From positions 1,178,001 to 1,242,000 of the forward strand of contig NZ_CP061287.1 in assembly GCF_018687275.1 (NCBI RefSeq): DNA of 64,000 nucleotides, in the 5' to 3' direction. This DNA comes from Polynucleobacter sp. MWH-Aus1W21 (GTDB taxonomy: Bacteria; Pseudomonadota; Gammaproteobacteria; Burkholderiales; Burkholderiaceae). The notes beneath the pieces were generated by a model. That model saw nothing but the letters and a program-made list of their open reading frames with translations. It was not told the origin of the DNA and did no database searches. The position numbers were made by a program, and so were the translations under genes. Positions within the stretch are counted from its first letter, which is position 1, and each line of letters begins with the position of its first letter. Below are positions 34,812 to 44,194 of the stretch, piece by piece.

Positions 34812-37571
34812 TTAGAGTGAACGAGCAACTTCAGTAACTTCAAATACCTCGAGTTGATCACCCTCTTTGATGTCGTTGTAGCCTTTTAATGACAAGCCAC
34901 ACTCAACACCGGCACGAACTTCTTTCGCGTCATCTTTAAAGCGCTTAAGAGAATCCAGTTCGCCAGTCCAAACAACCACGTTGTCACGCAAGAGACGTAC
35001 GCTTGAAGTGCGTTTAACGATACCGTCAACGACCAAGCAACCAGCAATAGCGCCAACTTTAGATACCAAGAAGACTTGACGAATCTCGACGAGACCAGTG
35101 ATTTCTTCTTTCTTATCTGGAGTCAACATGCCACTCAGAGCCAACTTCACTTCATCAACTGCGTCATAAATAATGTTGTGATAACGAATATCCACGCCAT
35201 TGTTCTCGGCCAACTTACGTGCTGCTGCATCCGCACGGGAGTTAAAGCCAATAATGACTGCCTTAGAAGCAACAGCTAAGTTCACGTCAGTTTCAGTAAT
35301 GCCACCTACAGCAGCGTGAACGATTTGCACCTTCACCTCTGGAGTAGAGAGCTTCATCAATGATTGAGCCAAAGCCTCTTGTGAACCTTGAACGTCCGCT
35401 TTGATGATGAGTGGCAACAACTTCGCTTCAATTGCGCCCTCTTCCATGTTTTCCATCATGGTTTCAAGCTTGAATGCCTGCTGTTTAGCCAGCTTCACAT
35501 CACGGAACTTGCCTTGACGGAACAATGCAATCTCACGAGCTTTGCGCTCATCAGGAACCACTTGCACTGCCTCACCCGCTGCAGGCACTTCTGACAAACC
35601 TTGAATTTCTACTGGAATAGATGGACCAGCCTCATTACATGGTTTTCCGTTCTCATCCATCATGGCGCGAACGCGCCCAAATGTAGAGCCAGCCAACAAC
35701 ATGTCACCACGTTTAAGAGTGCCTGACTGAACCAATACAGTTGCAACCGGGCCCTTACCTTTATCCAAGCGTGCTTCAATGACCAAGCCTTGAGCTGGAG
35801 CATCTTTTGGAGCTTTGAGTTCCAGAATTTCAGCTTGCAAGAGAACGTTCTCTAACAAAGCGTCAATGCCTTCACCGGTTTTTGCAGATACCGGAATGAA
35901 TGGCACATCGCCACCGTATTCTTCGGGAACTACTTGCTCAGCAACTAATTCTGTTTTAACGCGCTCAGAATTTGCTTCTGGTTTGTCAATCTTATTGATT
36001 GCTACAACCAAAGGTACGCCACCCGCTACTGCATGGTGAATCGCTTCTTTAGTTTGTGGCATCACACCGTCATCAGCAGCCACTACCAAGATCACGATAT
36101 CGGTTGCTTTAGCACCGCGCGCACGCATTGCCGTAAAGGCTTCGTGACCCGGGGTATCTAAGAACGTAATCATGCCACGTGGAGTTTCAACGTGGTATGC
36201 ACCAATATGCTGGGTAATGCCACCAGCTTCACCAGTAGCTACTTTTGCTGCACGAATCTTATCGAGCAAAGAAGTTTTACCGTGGTCAACGTGACCCATC
36301 ACCGTTACAACCGGTGGACGTGGCAATAACTCTGCATCGTGACCATCGGTGCCAAGATCCAAATCTGGGTCATCCAATTTCGCAGCGAAGGCTTTATGAC
36401 CCATTTCTTCAACAATGATCATTGCCGTATCTTGATCAAGCACTTGGTTGATAGTGACCATTTGGCCCATACCCATCAACAACTTGATCACTTCCGCACT
36501 CTTCACTGCCATTGCATGAGCTAACTCTGCAACAGTGATGGTTTCTGGAACATGCACATCGCGTACTACTGGCTCAGTAGGCACTTGGAAGTTTGTGTCG
36601 ACGTTTGCTTCAGCGATTTGACGCTGCTTCTTACGACCGCCACCTGAGCGCCAACCACCAACACCACCAGATGAATCACCACGAGTTTTTAAGCCACCAG
36701 GTTTCTTAGCACCCTCTTCTTGCCAGGTAGATGATGTTTCAGAAGATTTAATAGTCTTGCCACCAACTTTGGCAACAGCCTTCTTCTTATCATCAGCGCC
36801 TTCAGCTTTCGCAGGCTTATGCAAAGTACCTTTTTTCGCTTCTTCAGCAGCAATTTCACTTGGCGCTTTCAGAACGCGAGCAGGAGCACTCATCATGTCG
36901 CGAATTGCTAAAGCTTCCGCTTCAGCAGCAGCGCGACGCACACGAATGTCTGCCAATTCTTTTTCTTTAGTTGCAGCCAAATCTTTTGCGGCTTTTTCAG
37001 CGGTCGCCTTTTTCTCTGCTGCAGCTGCAGCTGCAGCTGGAGCTTCATCAACAGGAGTAACTTCTTTCGCAACTGGAGCAGCAACTTCTTTTTGGCGCGC
37101 TTCTTCAGCTGCTTTCATTTCTGCTTCTTGACGAGCTAGCAACTCAGCTTGACGGGTTGCCTCAGCCGCGCGTTTTTCTAACTCTTCTTCAGAAATAACT
37201 GGTTTAGCTGGCGCAGCTTTAGCTGCCGCTTTCGCTGGAGCTTCTTCAACTGCTGGCTCAGGAGCTTTGTCACCCGCCTTGACTAGCACGCGCTTTTTAC
37301 GAACTTCAACTTGAACTGTACGAGTGCGTCCAGCAGAGTCTGCCTGACGAATCTCTGAGCTCTCGCGCTTGATTAAAGTAATCTTTTTGCGCGCGCCCGT
37401 GTCAGCGCTACCATGCGCTTTTTGCAAGTGCTCAAGCAGGACTGTTTTGTCCTTCTCGGTAATGCTGTCGTCCTCAGAACCTTTTTCGATACCGGCCGCC
37501 TTCAACTGCTCCAAGAGGTCTGGCGCGGTACGTTTTAATTCTTTAGCGAGTACTTTTACTGTTGTTGCCAT
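34812..37571 (-). CDS. infB: translation initiation factor IF-2
   Basis: A 919-residue GTPase that delivers fMet-tRNA to the 30S subunit. The N-terminus has the IF2 N domain (VKVLAKELKRTAPDLLEQLKAAG split), then a long Ala/Lys/Glu-rich low-complexity linker (about 115-260) and a Gly-rich patch near 295-315. The G domain follows with VTVMGHVDHGKTSLL, DTPGHEAFTAMRARG and AINKIDKPEA. The C-terminal domains end in KRFKDDAKEVRAGVECG. The coding strand of the linker is Ala-rich and produces long false reading frames on the opposite strand. Confidence 0.97.
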   Translation of the reverse strand: MATTVKVLAKELKRTAPDLLEQLKAAGIEKGSEDDSITEKDKTVLLEHLQKAHGSADTGARKKITLIKRESSEIRQADSAGRTRTVQVEVRKKRVLVKAGDKAPEPAVEEAPAKAAAKAAPAKPVISEEELEKRAAEATRQAELLARQEAEMKAAEEARQKEVAAPVAKEVTPVDEAPAAAAAAAEKKATAEKAAKDLAATKEKELADIRVRRAAAEAEALAIRDMMSAPARVLKAPSEIAAEEAKKGTLHKPAKAEGADDKKKAVAKVGGKTIKSSETSSTWQEEGAKKPGGLKTRGDSSGGVGGWRSGGGRKKQRQIAEANVDTNFQVPTEPVVRDVHVPETITVAELAHAMAVKSAEVIKLLMGMGQMVTINQVLDQDTAMIIVEEMGHKAFAAKLDDPDLDLGTDGHDAELLPRPPVVTVMGHVDHGKTSLLDKIRAAKVATGEAGGITQHIGAYHVETPRGMITFLDTPGHEAFTAMRARGAKATDIVILVVAADDGVMPQTKEAIHHAVAGGVPLVVAINKIDKPEANSERVKTELVAEQVVPEEYGGDVPFIPVSAKTGEGIDALLENVLLQAEILELKAPKDAPAQGLVIEARLDKGKGPVATVLVQSGTLKRGDMLLAGSTFGRVRAMMDENGKPCNEAGPSIPVEIQGLSEVPAAGEAVQVVPDERKAREIALFRQGKFRDVKLAKQQAFKLETMMENMEEGAIEAKLLPLIIKADVQGSQEALAQSLMKLSTPEVKVQIVHAAVGGITETDVNLAVASKAVIIGFNSRADAAARKLAENNGVDIRYHNIIYDAVDEVKLALSGMLTPDKKEEITGLVEIRQVFLVSKVGAIAGCLVVDGIVKRTSSVRLLRDNVVVWTGELDSLKRFKDDAKEVRAGVECGLSLKGYNDIKEGDQLEVFEVTEVARSL

Positions 37572-37584
37572 GCACTACTTCCTC

Positions 37585-39066
37585 TCATGAAGTAAACCAA
37601 TGTTCGCGCGCTTTCATGATGAGCGTTTTCGCAGTTTCTTCGTCAATTTGTGTCGCCTCAACTAGCTCATCAACAGCCAGTTCAGCAAGGTCGTCACGGG
37701 TATGTACTTGATTGTCAGCAAGCTTCGCAATCAACTCTGTTGTCATTCCCTCTAAGGAACGCAAGTCTTGTGAAACTTCGCCAATACGTTCTTCTTTTGC
37801 CAACTCCATCGTCAACAAAGAATCGCGAGCGCGAGTACGTAGCTCATTCACAGTGTCTTCGTCGAATGAATCGATTTCTAACATTTCAGACAATGGTACG
37901 TAAGCTACTTCTTCTAACGTATTGAAGCCTTCTTCAATCAAAATATCAGCTACTTCCTGGTCTACGTCCAACTTGTCCATAAACAACTGGCGTACAGAGG
38001 AAGCTTCTTTTTCAGTTTTCTCAGCTGACTCTTCTGGAGTCATGATATTGATCTGCCAACCAGTCAAATCGCTCGCCAAACGAACGTTTTGTCCGCTGCG
38101 GCCAATCGCAATTGCCAAGTTCTCTTCATCAACTACTACGTCCATGGCGTGACGCTCCTCGTCAACCACGATAGAAGAAACTTGGGCTGGAGCCAAAGCA
38201 CCAATCACAAACTGCGCTGGATCTTCAGACCACAACACGATATCTACTGCTTCGCCAGCTACTTCGTTACGCACTGCTGTAACGCGTGTGCCACGAACAC
38301 CAACGCAAGTACCGATTGGGTCGATACGCTTGTCATAAGTAATTACGGCAATCTTTGCGCGGACACCAGGATCACGAGCGGCGCCTTTGATCTCGAGCAA
38401 GCCCTGCTCCATCTCAGGAACTTCGTTCTCAAACAACTTAATCAAGAAATCTGGGCAAGTACGTGAGAGTTCGATTTGTGGGCCACGTGCTTCGCGATCC
38501 ACTTTAAGGATGTAAGCGCGTACACGGTCACCAGAACGTAAGTTCTCTTTTGGAATCATTTGATCGCGACGCAGCAACGCTTCAACACGACCAGATTCAA
38601 TAATGAGACCATTCTTGTCGGCACGCTTCACGGTGCCGGTCATGACTTTTTCGCCACGCTCAAGGTAGTCGTTCAAAATTTGCTCACGCTCAGCATCACG
38701 AATACGCTGCAAGATCACTTGCTTAGCAGCTTGTGCACCGATACGACCGAAAGCTAAAGATTCGATTTGCTCTTCGATATAGTCGCCAACTTCCATGTCA
38801 GCAAGTTGCTCTTGAGCTTCAAATTGCAGGATCTCTTTATCAGGCTCTTGCAAACCAGCTTCGTTCGGAACTACCAACCAGCGACGGAAGGTTTCGTATT
38901 CACCAGTTTCGCGATCAATCGAAACGCGGATATCCACGTCTTCTGTGGCATAACGCTTCTTGGTTGCAGAGGCTAAAGCCATCTCCAACGCCTCGAATAC
39001 GATAGCTTGATCTACGTTCTTTTCACGCGCTAGCGCGTCTGCCAACATGAGAACTTCTCGGCTCAT
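37585..39066 (-). CDS. nusA: transcription termination/antitermination factor NusA
   Basis: A 493-residue RNA polymerase-binding protein. The N-terminal domain begins MSREVLMLADALAREKNVD; an S1 domain (VMTGTVKRADKNGLIIESG), two KH domains (DPIGTCVGVRGTRV and AIGRSGQNVRLASDLTGW) and two C-terminal acidic repeats (about 370-490) follow. The presence of both repeats is typical of beta- and gamma-proteobacteria. It overlaps rimP by 4 bases, so translation is coupled. Confidence 0.97.
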   Translation of the reverse strand: MSREVLMLADALAREKNVDQAIVFEALEMALASATKKRYATEDVDIRVSIDRETGEYETFRRWLVVPNEAGLQEPDKEILQFEAQEQLADMEVGDYIEEQIESLAFGRIGAQAAKQVILQRIRDAEREQILNDYLERGEKVMTGTVKRADKNGLIIESGRVEALLRRDQMIPKENLRSGDRVRAYILKVDREARGPQIELSRTCPDFLIKLFENEVPEMEQGLLEIKGAARDPGVRAKIAVITYDKRIDPIGTCVGVRGTRVTAVRNEVAGEAVDIVLWSEDPAQFVIGALAPAQVSSIVVDEERHAMDVVVDEENLAIAIGRSGQNVRLASDLTGWQINIMTPEESAEKTEKEASSVRQLFMDKLDVDQEVADILIEEGFNTLEEVAYVPLSEMLEIDSFDEDTVNELRTRARDSLLTMELAKEERIGEVSQDLRSLEGMTTELIAKLADNQVHTRDDLAELAVDELVEATQIDEETAKTLIMKAREHWFTS

Positions 39067-39554
39067 GACTTTCTTCCTTTGAAATCAATAACAGGGACCA
39101 ACCGAGTCTTATCGACCTCGGCTAAAGAGAACTCCAATTGAGAAGGCTGACCATCAGCACCCTCAAATACCAAACCAAACTTTGCATCAGGTGAATTCAA
39201 TTCACCACTCAGCAAACCTTGCAACTCACCACGAAAATTCTTGCGATTGCCAACAGCAACACGCAACTTCAAATCTACTTGCATGCCAGCGAAGCGCTCA
39301 AAATCAGCAGCAGTTTTCACTGGACGATCCAATCCTGGAGATGAAATCTCTAAGCGCTCGTATGGAATATTTTCAACCGGTAGGGTGTAGCTCAACTGAT
39401 GACTCACCTTCTCGCAATCCAATACCGTAATCAAGCGCTCGTAATCTGGGTTTTCAATCGTGACGCGTAGCAAACCTCCGGCTTCACGCTCAATCTCAAC
39501 TAGCGTGTAACCTAAGTTTTCCAGCTCTGCAGAAATAACCTGCTGATCTTTCAC
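39063..39554 (-). CDS. rimP: ribosome maturation factor RimP
   Basis: A 163-residue 30S assembly factor. Typical elements are LGYTLVEIEREAGGLLRVTIE, CEKVSHQLSYTLPVENI and YERLEISSPGLDRPVKTAADFERF, with a C-terminal Sm-like domain. It is the first gene of the rimP-nusA-infB-rbfA-truB unit. The 170 bases upstream hold two hairpins and then the terminator of the preceding operon. Confidence 0.95.
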   Translation of the reverse strand: MKDQQVISAELENLGYTLVEIEREAGGLLRVTIENPDYERLITVLDCEKVSHQLSYTLPVENIPYERLEISSPGLDRPVKTAADFERFAGMQVDLKLRVAVGNRKNFRGELQGLLSGELNSPDAKFGLVFEGADGQPSQLEFSLAEVDKTRLVPVIDFKGRKS

Positions 39555-39578
39555 AACTACCCTTCATACCAAAATGGC

Positions 39579-39604
39579 AAAAAAAAATGGGCTTCAAAGC
39601 CCAT
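39579..39604 (-). terminator. rho-independent terminator upstream of rimP
   Basis: On the minus strand ATGGGCT and AGCCCAT form a perfect 7-base stem with a TTGA loop, followed directly by eight T residues. It lies 25 bases before the rimP start, so it either separates the upstream rluB-like/scpB unit from rimP or attenuates readthrough into rimP. Confidence 0.75.
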
Positions 39605-39625
39605 ATTCTCGAAATTCAGAACAGG

Positions 39626-39685
39626 CCGACTTACGTTGATCGCAACATCAGTCGGTAACAACTTAAAACAGCAGAATCCTGCTGT
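39626..39685 (-). other. two adjacent hairpins in the rluB-like/rimP interval
   Basis: Hairpin one (39626-39655) pairs CCGACT with AGTCGG and has an inner GTTG/CAAC step. Hairpin two (39668-39685) pairs ACAGCAG with CTGCTGT around a 4-base loop and is followed by TTTTAAG on the minus strand. They could be structured leader elements for rimP or extra termination signals of the rluB-like gene. Confidence 0.4.
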
Positions 39686-39727
39686 AAGACCAAAATTATA
39701 GCCTATTTGGCAGAAAACCGATACAAA

Positions 39728-41527
39728 TCAGAAGCTTTCGCCCGGATTACGCGGTTTTCTAGGTCCCTTGTTGAAGGGTTTGCGCCCCTTTGGTGCACCT
39801 CTTTTAGGCCCATTTCCGGGGCTTTGAGGGTTTCCAGTCACAAATGCGGACTGTCCATGGTGCACTTTGCCGCCTTTACTGCGGTTTTGACCTTGGCCGC
39901 CGCCCTGACCGCCTTGACCTCCACGGCCACCTTGGCCGCCCTGACCAGGTCTTCCACCCTGCGTACGACCACGGAAAGGACCGCGCCCATCACCAGAACC
40001 ACCGCCACCACCAGGTTTGCCACCCCTACCTTGATGAGTCAGGCCGTTATGACCGCTAGCAAGGGTCAAAGCGTCACGGGAGCCCCAGTAAGAAACCGAG
40101 GTTTGCATTGGGTCTGGCTGAAAATCTTCCCCCATAGGGCGACGATCGCGATTATTTGAATTGGCGTTAGGGTTGCGACCCTTGTCTTGTGGCTGCGGCA
40201 TTTTTAGACCAGCAGACTTCATCAAGTTATAGATGCCGCCCGCCTCAATTTCTTCCCATTTTCCGCGCCTTAAGCGTGGAGGCAATAAGAAAATGCCGTA
40301 ACGAGTTCTGATCAAGCGAGATACCGTATGACCAACTGCTTCAAACATGCGGCGCACTTCGCGATTACGACCTTCACTTAATGCAACGTGGTACCAACGG
40401 TTTGCACCTTCACCACCACCCATTGCTAGGCGTAAGAATTTGGCTTGGCCATCATCAAGCGTAATACCACTCTTTAATAGCGCGGTGTTTTCTTGGCTCA
40501 AGTCACCCAATATGCGAACAGCGTATTCACGCTCAACACCATAACGCGGATGCATCAAACGATTTGCTAATTCACCTGAAGTAGTAAACAACAACAGTCC
40601 TTCAGTATTAAAGTCCAAGCGACCAACTGCGATCCAACGTCCTTGACGGGGCTTTGGCAAACGATCAAACACAGTCGGACGACCTTCAGGATCAGATTGA
40701 CTGACGATCTCACCAGCAGGCTTGTGATACATGATCACGCGTGGCGGTTTAGTTTGAATCTTGCGATGAACCGGCTTACCATTAATACGCACTTGATCCG
40801 TTGGTCCAATACGTTGCCCAATATGAGCTGGTAATCCATTTACAGAAACACGTCCTTGAATAATCAAGTCTTCCATGTCGCGACGTGATCCCATGCCAAC
40901 GTCAGCCAATACTTTATGCAACTTAACAGTATCTTCATCATCAGCGTCATCATCTAGACCATCAAGATCTGACCACACTTCATCACGCAAACTCAAAGGC
41001 AAGTCATCAACGTTTGCAAATTGCAAACTACTTACCTCATCCTCTGTTGGCGCATCTGGATCTTCATCCTCACGTGAACGCTGAGCGCGTTGTGCGCGAC
41101 GCTCTGCTCCAGTTTGATGAGAGATTTCACTCTCATTTAGACCATCAGGATTTTTAACATCTTCAACTTCTGGGGCATCCAAAGCTGCATCAAACTCACC
41201 AGAAACTACTGAAGCAAATAAAGCTTCGCTCTCGGCTGGGTTTGGAGCCAGTTTTGCGGATTGGTTATTACCTTGATGATTGCCACCTTCGCGTGGGCCA
41301 TTAGATTCACCACCCTCACGGCGTGGCCGATCTTTATTAAATGGGCGCTTCTTATTAAATGGGTGTTTGCCCGAGCCTTGACGGCGTGGGCGACGATCAC
41401 CACGTTCTCCGCGCTCCCCACCCTCAGTCTTCTGACCATCAGCATTCGATGGTGCAGCATCTGTATTAGATGGGGTTGCCGATGGATTTGCTACCGGGGA
41501 TGAATCGTTTTCGTTAGAGCTTGTCAT
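39728..41527 (-). CDS. rluB: RluB-like 23S rRNA pseudouridine synthase with long disordered tails
   Basis: A 599-residue protein whose core matches RluB/RsuA-type synthases. The first 200 residues are disordered, basic then acidic. An S4 RNA-binding domain follows at about 201-255 (LHKVLADVGMGSRRDMEDLI), then the catalytic domain with D305 in VGRLDFNTEGLLLF and a GRNREVRRMFEAVGHTV block. From about 470 to the end there is a Gly/Arg-rich tail of RGG-like repeats. The tails roughly double the usual length and should add nonspecific RNA affinity. It lies 6 bases after scpB in one operon. Confidence 0.9.
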   Translation of the reverse strand: MTSSNENDSSPVANPSATPSNTDAAPSNADGQKTEGGERGERGDRRPRRQGSGKHPFNKKRPFNKDRPRREGGESNGPREGGNHQGNNQSAKLAPNPAESEALFASVVSGEFDAALDAPEVEDVKNPDGLNESEISHQTGAERRAQRAQRSREDEDPDAPTEDEVSSLQFANVDDLPLSLRDEVWSDLDGLDDDADDEDTVKLHKVLADVGMGSRRDMEDLIIQGRVSVNGLPAHIGQRIGPTDQVRINGKPVHRKIQTKPPRVIMYHKPAGEIVSQSDPEGRPTVFDRLPKPRQGRWIAVGRLDFNTEGLLLFTTSGELANRLMHPRYGVEREYAVRILGDLSQENTALLKSGITLDDGQAKFLRLAMGGGEGANRWYHVALSEGRNREVRRMFEAVGHTVSRLIRTRYGIFLLPPRLRRGKWEEIEAGGIYNLMKSAGLKMPQPQDKGRNPNANSNNRDRRPMGEDFQPDPMQTSVSYWGSRDALTLASGHNGLTHQGRGGKPGGGGGSGDGRGPFRGRTQGGRPGQGGQGGRGGQGGQGGGQGQNRSKGGKVHHGQSAFVTGNPQSPGNGPKRGAPKGRKPFNKGPRKPRNPGESF

Positions 41528-41533
41528 TAATAA

Positions 41534-42283
41534 TTATTTTGTTTCGTCTGATTTGTCATCTGACTCAGGGGTATCTTCTTCGGTAAGTTCTTCTGTCACT
41601 TCAATCACTGTTTCTTCTACAGTGAATTCAGTTATCTCTTCAGTCTCGTTCACTTCTTGTGCATCTGCATCAATGATGACTGTTTCTACAGTTGCAGACG
41701 GATCAAATTCCATTACTGCTTGACCTAATTGTTCTGCAGCCGCCATTGGCGCCGCGTCTTCCAAAATTGGCAAGCTTTGTAAATTGGTCAGACTGAGGTC
41801 GTCTAAAAATTGTTTAGTGGTTGCGTATAAACCAGGACGGCCAACTGTTTCCTTATGGCCAATCACTTCAACCCAACCGCGATCTTCTAACTGCTTCATC
41901 ACATTACTGCTAACTGCTACACCGCGAATCTCTTCAATCTCACCACGAGTCACTGGCTGGCGATAAGCGATAATGGCCAAAGTCTCCATTACTGCACGGG
42001 AATACTTAGGCGGCTTCTCAGGTGTGAGGCGATCGAGGTACTCACGCATCGACAGACGGCTCTGAAAACGCCAACCTGTTGCGATATGAACCAATTCCAT
42101 ACCCTTGTCTTCCCAAGCACGTTGCAGTTCGACCAATGCCTCATCGATATCTGCCGTAGTGATGTCTTCAACAAATAAGCGAGACAAATCAGCAACGGTG
42201 AGTGGCTCCTGTGCGCACAGGAGGGCTGTTTCAATTACGCGCTTATTGTGATCGTCCATAAAAGTCGGGCTACCAGGAATCAT
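41534..42283 (-). CDS. scpB: segregation and condensation protein B
   Basis: A 249-residue subunit of the SMC-ScpAB condensin. Two winged-helix units are visible: IETALLCAQEPLTVADLSRLF and SRAVMETLAIIAYRQPVTRGEIEEIRG (split), then RGWVEVIGHKETVGRPGLY. The last 60 residues form a very acidic tail (many Glu, Val and Thr), longer than in the E. coli-independent model proteins. Either the ATG at 42283 or the one at 42259 could start it. Its partner scpA is not next to it. Confidence 0.92.
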   Translation of the reverse strand: MIPGSPTFMDDHNKRVIETALLCAQEPLTVADLSRLFVEDITTADIDEALVELQRAWEDKGMELVHIATGWRFQSRLSMREYLDRLTPEKPPKYSRAVMETLAIIAYRQPVTRGEIEEIRGVAVSSNVMKQLEDRGWVEVIGHKETVGRPGLYATTKQFLDDLSLTNLQSLPILEDAAPMAAAEQLGQAVMEFDPSATVETVIIDADAQEVNETEEITEFTVEETVIEVTEELTEEDTPESDDKSDETK

Positions 42284-42446
42284 CCTGATTAGGCTTTAAA
42301 AATGTATTTAGTAATGGGTTTTGGTGTTCTCTAGCGACTACGGACAATCCATCTCATCAGTTCTTATTGGAATATGTCCGCGCTGAAACGAAGTCCTTTT
42401 CGTTCACCTTGTGCCCATTATAAGGTAGGCTCAATACAATAGCCAC

Positions 42447-43370
42447 ATGCATAAGAAATACACCAAACCCCTTTTTCTGACATCTAATGCCCCAGTCCAT
42501 ATAGAGCGTCGCAAACTCCTGGGCCTTGGGATTGGTGTGGGCGCCATTCTTGGGGGCGCAAGCTTGAGCTCCTGCAGTCTTATAAGCACCAAAAAGCCAG
42601 TTGTTGGCTTGGTTTTGGGCGCTGGGGCGGCCCGAGGCTTCGCTCACGTAGGTGTTATTAAGGCTTTAGAAGCCCAAGGCATCAGACCCGACATTGTTGT
42701 TGGCAGCAGTGCTGGCAGCGTGATTGCCACCTTATTGGCCTCTGGAGCCACGGGTAACGAACTCAATCGCTTAGCCCTCAATCTTGATGAGGCCACCATT
42801 GCTGACTGGGGACTCCCTTTTGCTGGACGTTTTGGGGGACTCATTAAAGGCGATGCCCTGCAAAACATGGTGAACCGAGAGGTGCAAAACAAATCCATTG
42901 AACAAATGCGCATACCCCTGGGCATTGTTGCCACGGAATTACAGTCAGGCAAAGGTGTTTTATTTAGGACAGGAAATACTGGTTTGGCAGTTCGCGCCTC
43001 TTGCAGCGTACCAGGCGTTTTTCAGCCAGCGGTGATTAGTGGCAAGGAATATGTGGATGGTGGTTTGGTAGCCCCGGTACCCGTTAGCTACGCACGACAA
43101 ATGGGCGCAACTATAGTAATTGCGGTCAACATCTCTTCTGAGCCGGTTCATCAAGATGCCAGCGGAACTCTTGGCGTCTTGCAGCAAACTATTTCCATCA
43201 TGCAGCGAAGCATTAATCAATACGAATTAAAAAGCGCTGACATTGTGATTCAACCGCAATTAAAACAAATGGGTGGCGGGGATTTCAAATCCAGAAACGC
43301 AGCTATTCTGGCTGGCGAAGCCGCCGCTCAAGAACAAATGGGGCTAATTAAAGAAAAGCTGAAAGGCTAA
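42447..43370 (+). CDS. patatin-like phospholipase, probable Tat-exported lipoprotein
   Basis: A 307-residue lipid acyl hydrolase. The N-terminus combines a twin-arginine stretch (ERRKLLGLG, 20-28), a hydrophobic region and a lipobox ending at Cys43 (LSSC), so a Tat-exported lipoprotein is likely. The patatin core has the oxyanion loop GAGAARGFAHVG, the nucleophile Ser88 in GSSAG and the catalytic Asp in VDGGLVAPVPV. It is similar in size to RssA-type patatins. It diverges from scpB and converges on the NlpC/P60-like gene. Confidence 0.9.
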   Translation: MHKKYTKPLFLTSNAPVHIERRKLLGLGIGVGAILGGASLSSCSLISTKKPVVGLVLGAGAARGFAHVGVIKALEAQGIRPDIVVGSSAGSVIATLLASGATGNELNRLALNLDEATIADWGLPFAGRFGGLIKGDALQNMVNREVQNKSIEQMRIPLGIVATELQSGKGVLFRTGNTGLAVRASCSVPGVFQPAVISGKEYVDGGLVAPVPVSYARQMGATIVIAVNISSEPVHQDASGTLGVLQQTISIMQRSINQYELKSADIVIQPQLKQMGGGDFKSRNAAILAGEAAAQEQMGLIKEKLKG

Positions 43371-43398
43371 TAGGCATCAGGCTTAAAGCCCTTATACT

Positions 43399-44046
43399 TT
43401 AAAGGTTGCGTGATTTACGCTTAAGATTTTTTACTTCGTTGAGAAGTTCTTGACGCTCTGAATCATTAAGATTGTCGCTGCCATCCAAACGGCGCGCCCC
43501 ATCAAAACGCTTATCCCAGTAGAGGCTACCGAGATCATCCACTCTGACATTCGTACCTTTGGAAGGCGAATGAATAAATTTGTTATCGCCCACGTAAATA
43601 CCAACGTGAGAAAAAGTTAAACGCATGGTGTTGAAGAAAACGAGGTCGCCTGGTTGTAATTCTTCACGAGTAATGGGCTTGCCAACACGACTCATCTGAG
43701 TAGATTTACGTGGCAATAAAAATCCAAGCTTATCTTTAAAAACATAGCCGACAAAACTACTACCATCTAATCCAGACTGTGGCAGCTCCGTATCCCAGCG
43801 ATAACGCACACCAATCACTTCCATAGCGCGATTAATCAACTCTTCTGATTTGCCTGTAACGGTATCCGCCAATCGATCAGAAACGCGCGCAATGTAAGAA
43901 CGGCCAGCTTGAAACATGCTTTCTTTAGGCTCAGCCGCATCTACGCTTGCCTCGACCACAGGATCTGCCGCATAAGCGAAAACGCAAATGAATACGCCCA
44001 GGCCAAAGCCCAGGGTTTTAGTAAGCATCGCTTTTTTCAGTGACAT
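43399..44046 (-). CDS. NlpC/P60-fold protein lacking the catalytic cysteine
   Basis: A 215-residue exported protein: a signal peptide (about 1-27) is followed by a charged linker and an NlpC/P60 domain from about 70. These domains cut peptidoglycan stem peptides with a Cys-His-His triad. Here the usual DCSG motif reads DGSS: residue 95 is Gly where the nucleophile should be, and the preceding WGG is WDT. The two histidines remain (H147 in SHVGIYVG, H159 in FIHS). It should therefore bind but not cleave, acting as a wall-binding or regulatory protein. A sequence error is unlikely because several motif positions changed together. Confidence 0.85.
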   Translation of the reverse strand: MSLKKAMLTKTLGFGLGVFICVFAYAADPVVEASVDAAEPKESMFQAGRSYIARVSDRLADTVTGKSEELINRAMEVIGVRYRWDTELPQSGLDGSSFVGYVFKDKLGFLLPRKSTQMSRVGKPITREELQPGDLVFFNTMRLTFSHVGIYVGDNKFIHSPSKGTNVRVDDLGSLYWDKRFDGARRLDGSDNLNDSERQELLNEVKNLKRKSRNL

Positions 44047-44194
44047 CGAATCAGTTTAACAAAGAACTCTTAATTAACCAAGTCCTCAATTTAGACTCAA
44101 GTCCTTGTTTATAAAGATAAATTTTCACAATAGAGGGGCAAATGCACCAATTTAGCCCATAAAACAGGGTTTTTGGCCTAAGCCCTTAACTCTC

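Noticed and set aside
36757..37131. Plus-strand Ala/Ser-rich frame of 124 codons
   Set aside because: It mirrors the Ala/Lys/Glu-rich linker of infB and has no independent support.
39707..40159. Plus-strand reading frame of about 150 codons opposite the rluB-like gene
   Set aside because: It is the shadow of the Gly/Arg-rich tail; composition is explained by the opposite strand and there is no ribosome site or family match.
44047..44194. Possible terminator after yejF
   Set aside because: Only weak, interrupted pairing is present and there is no T-run in the right place.
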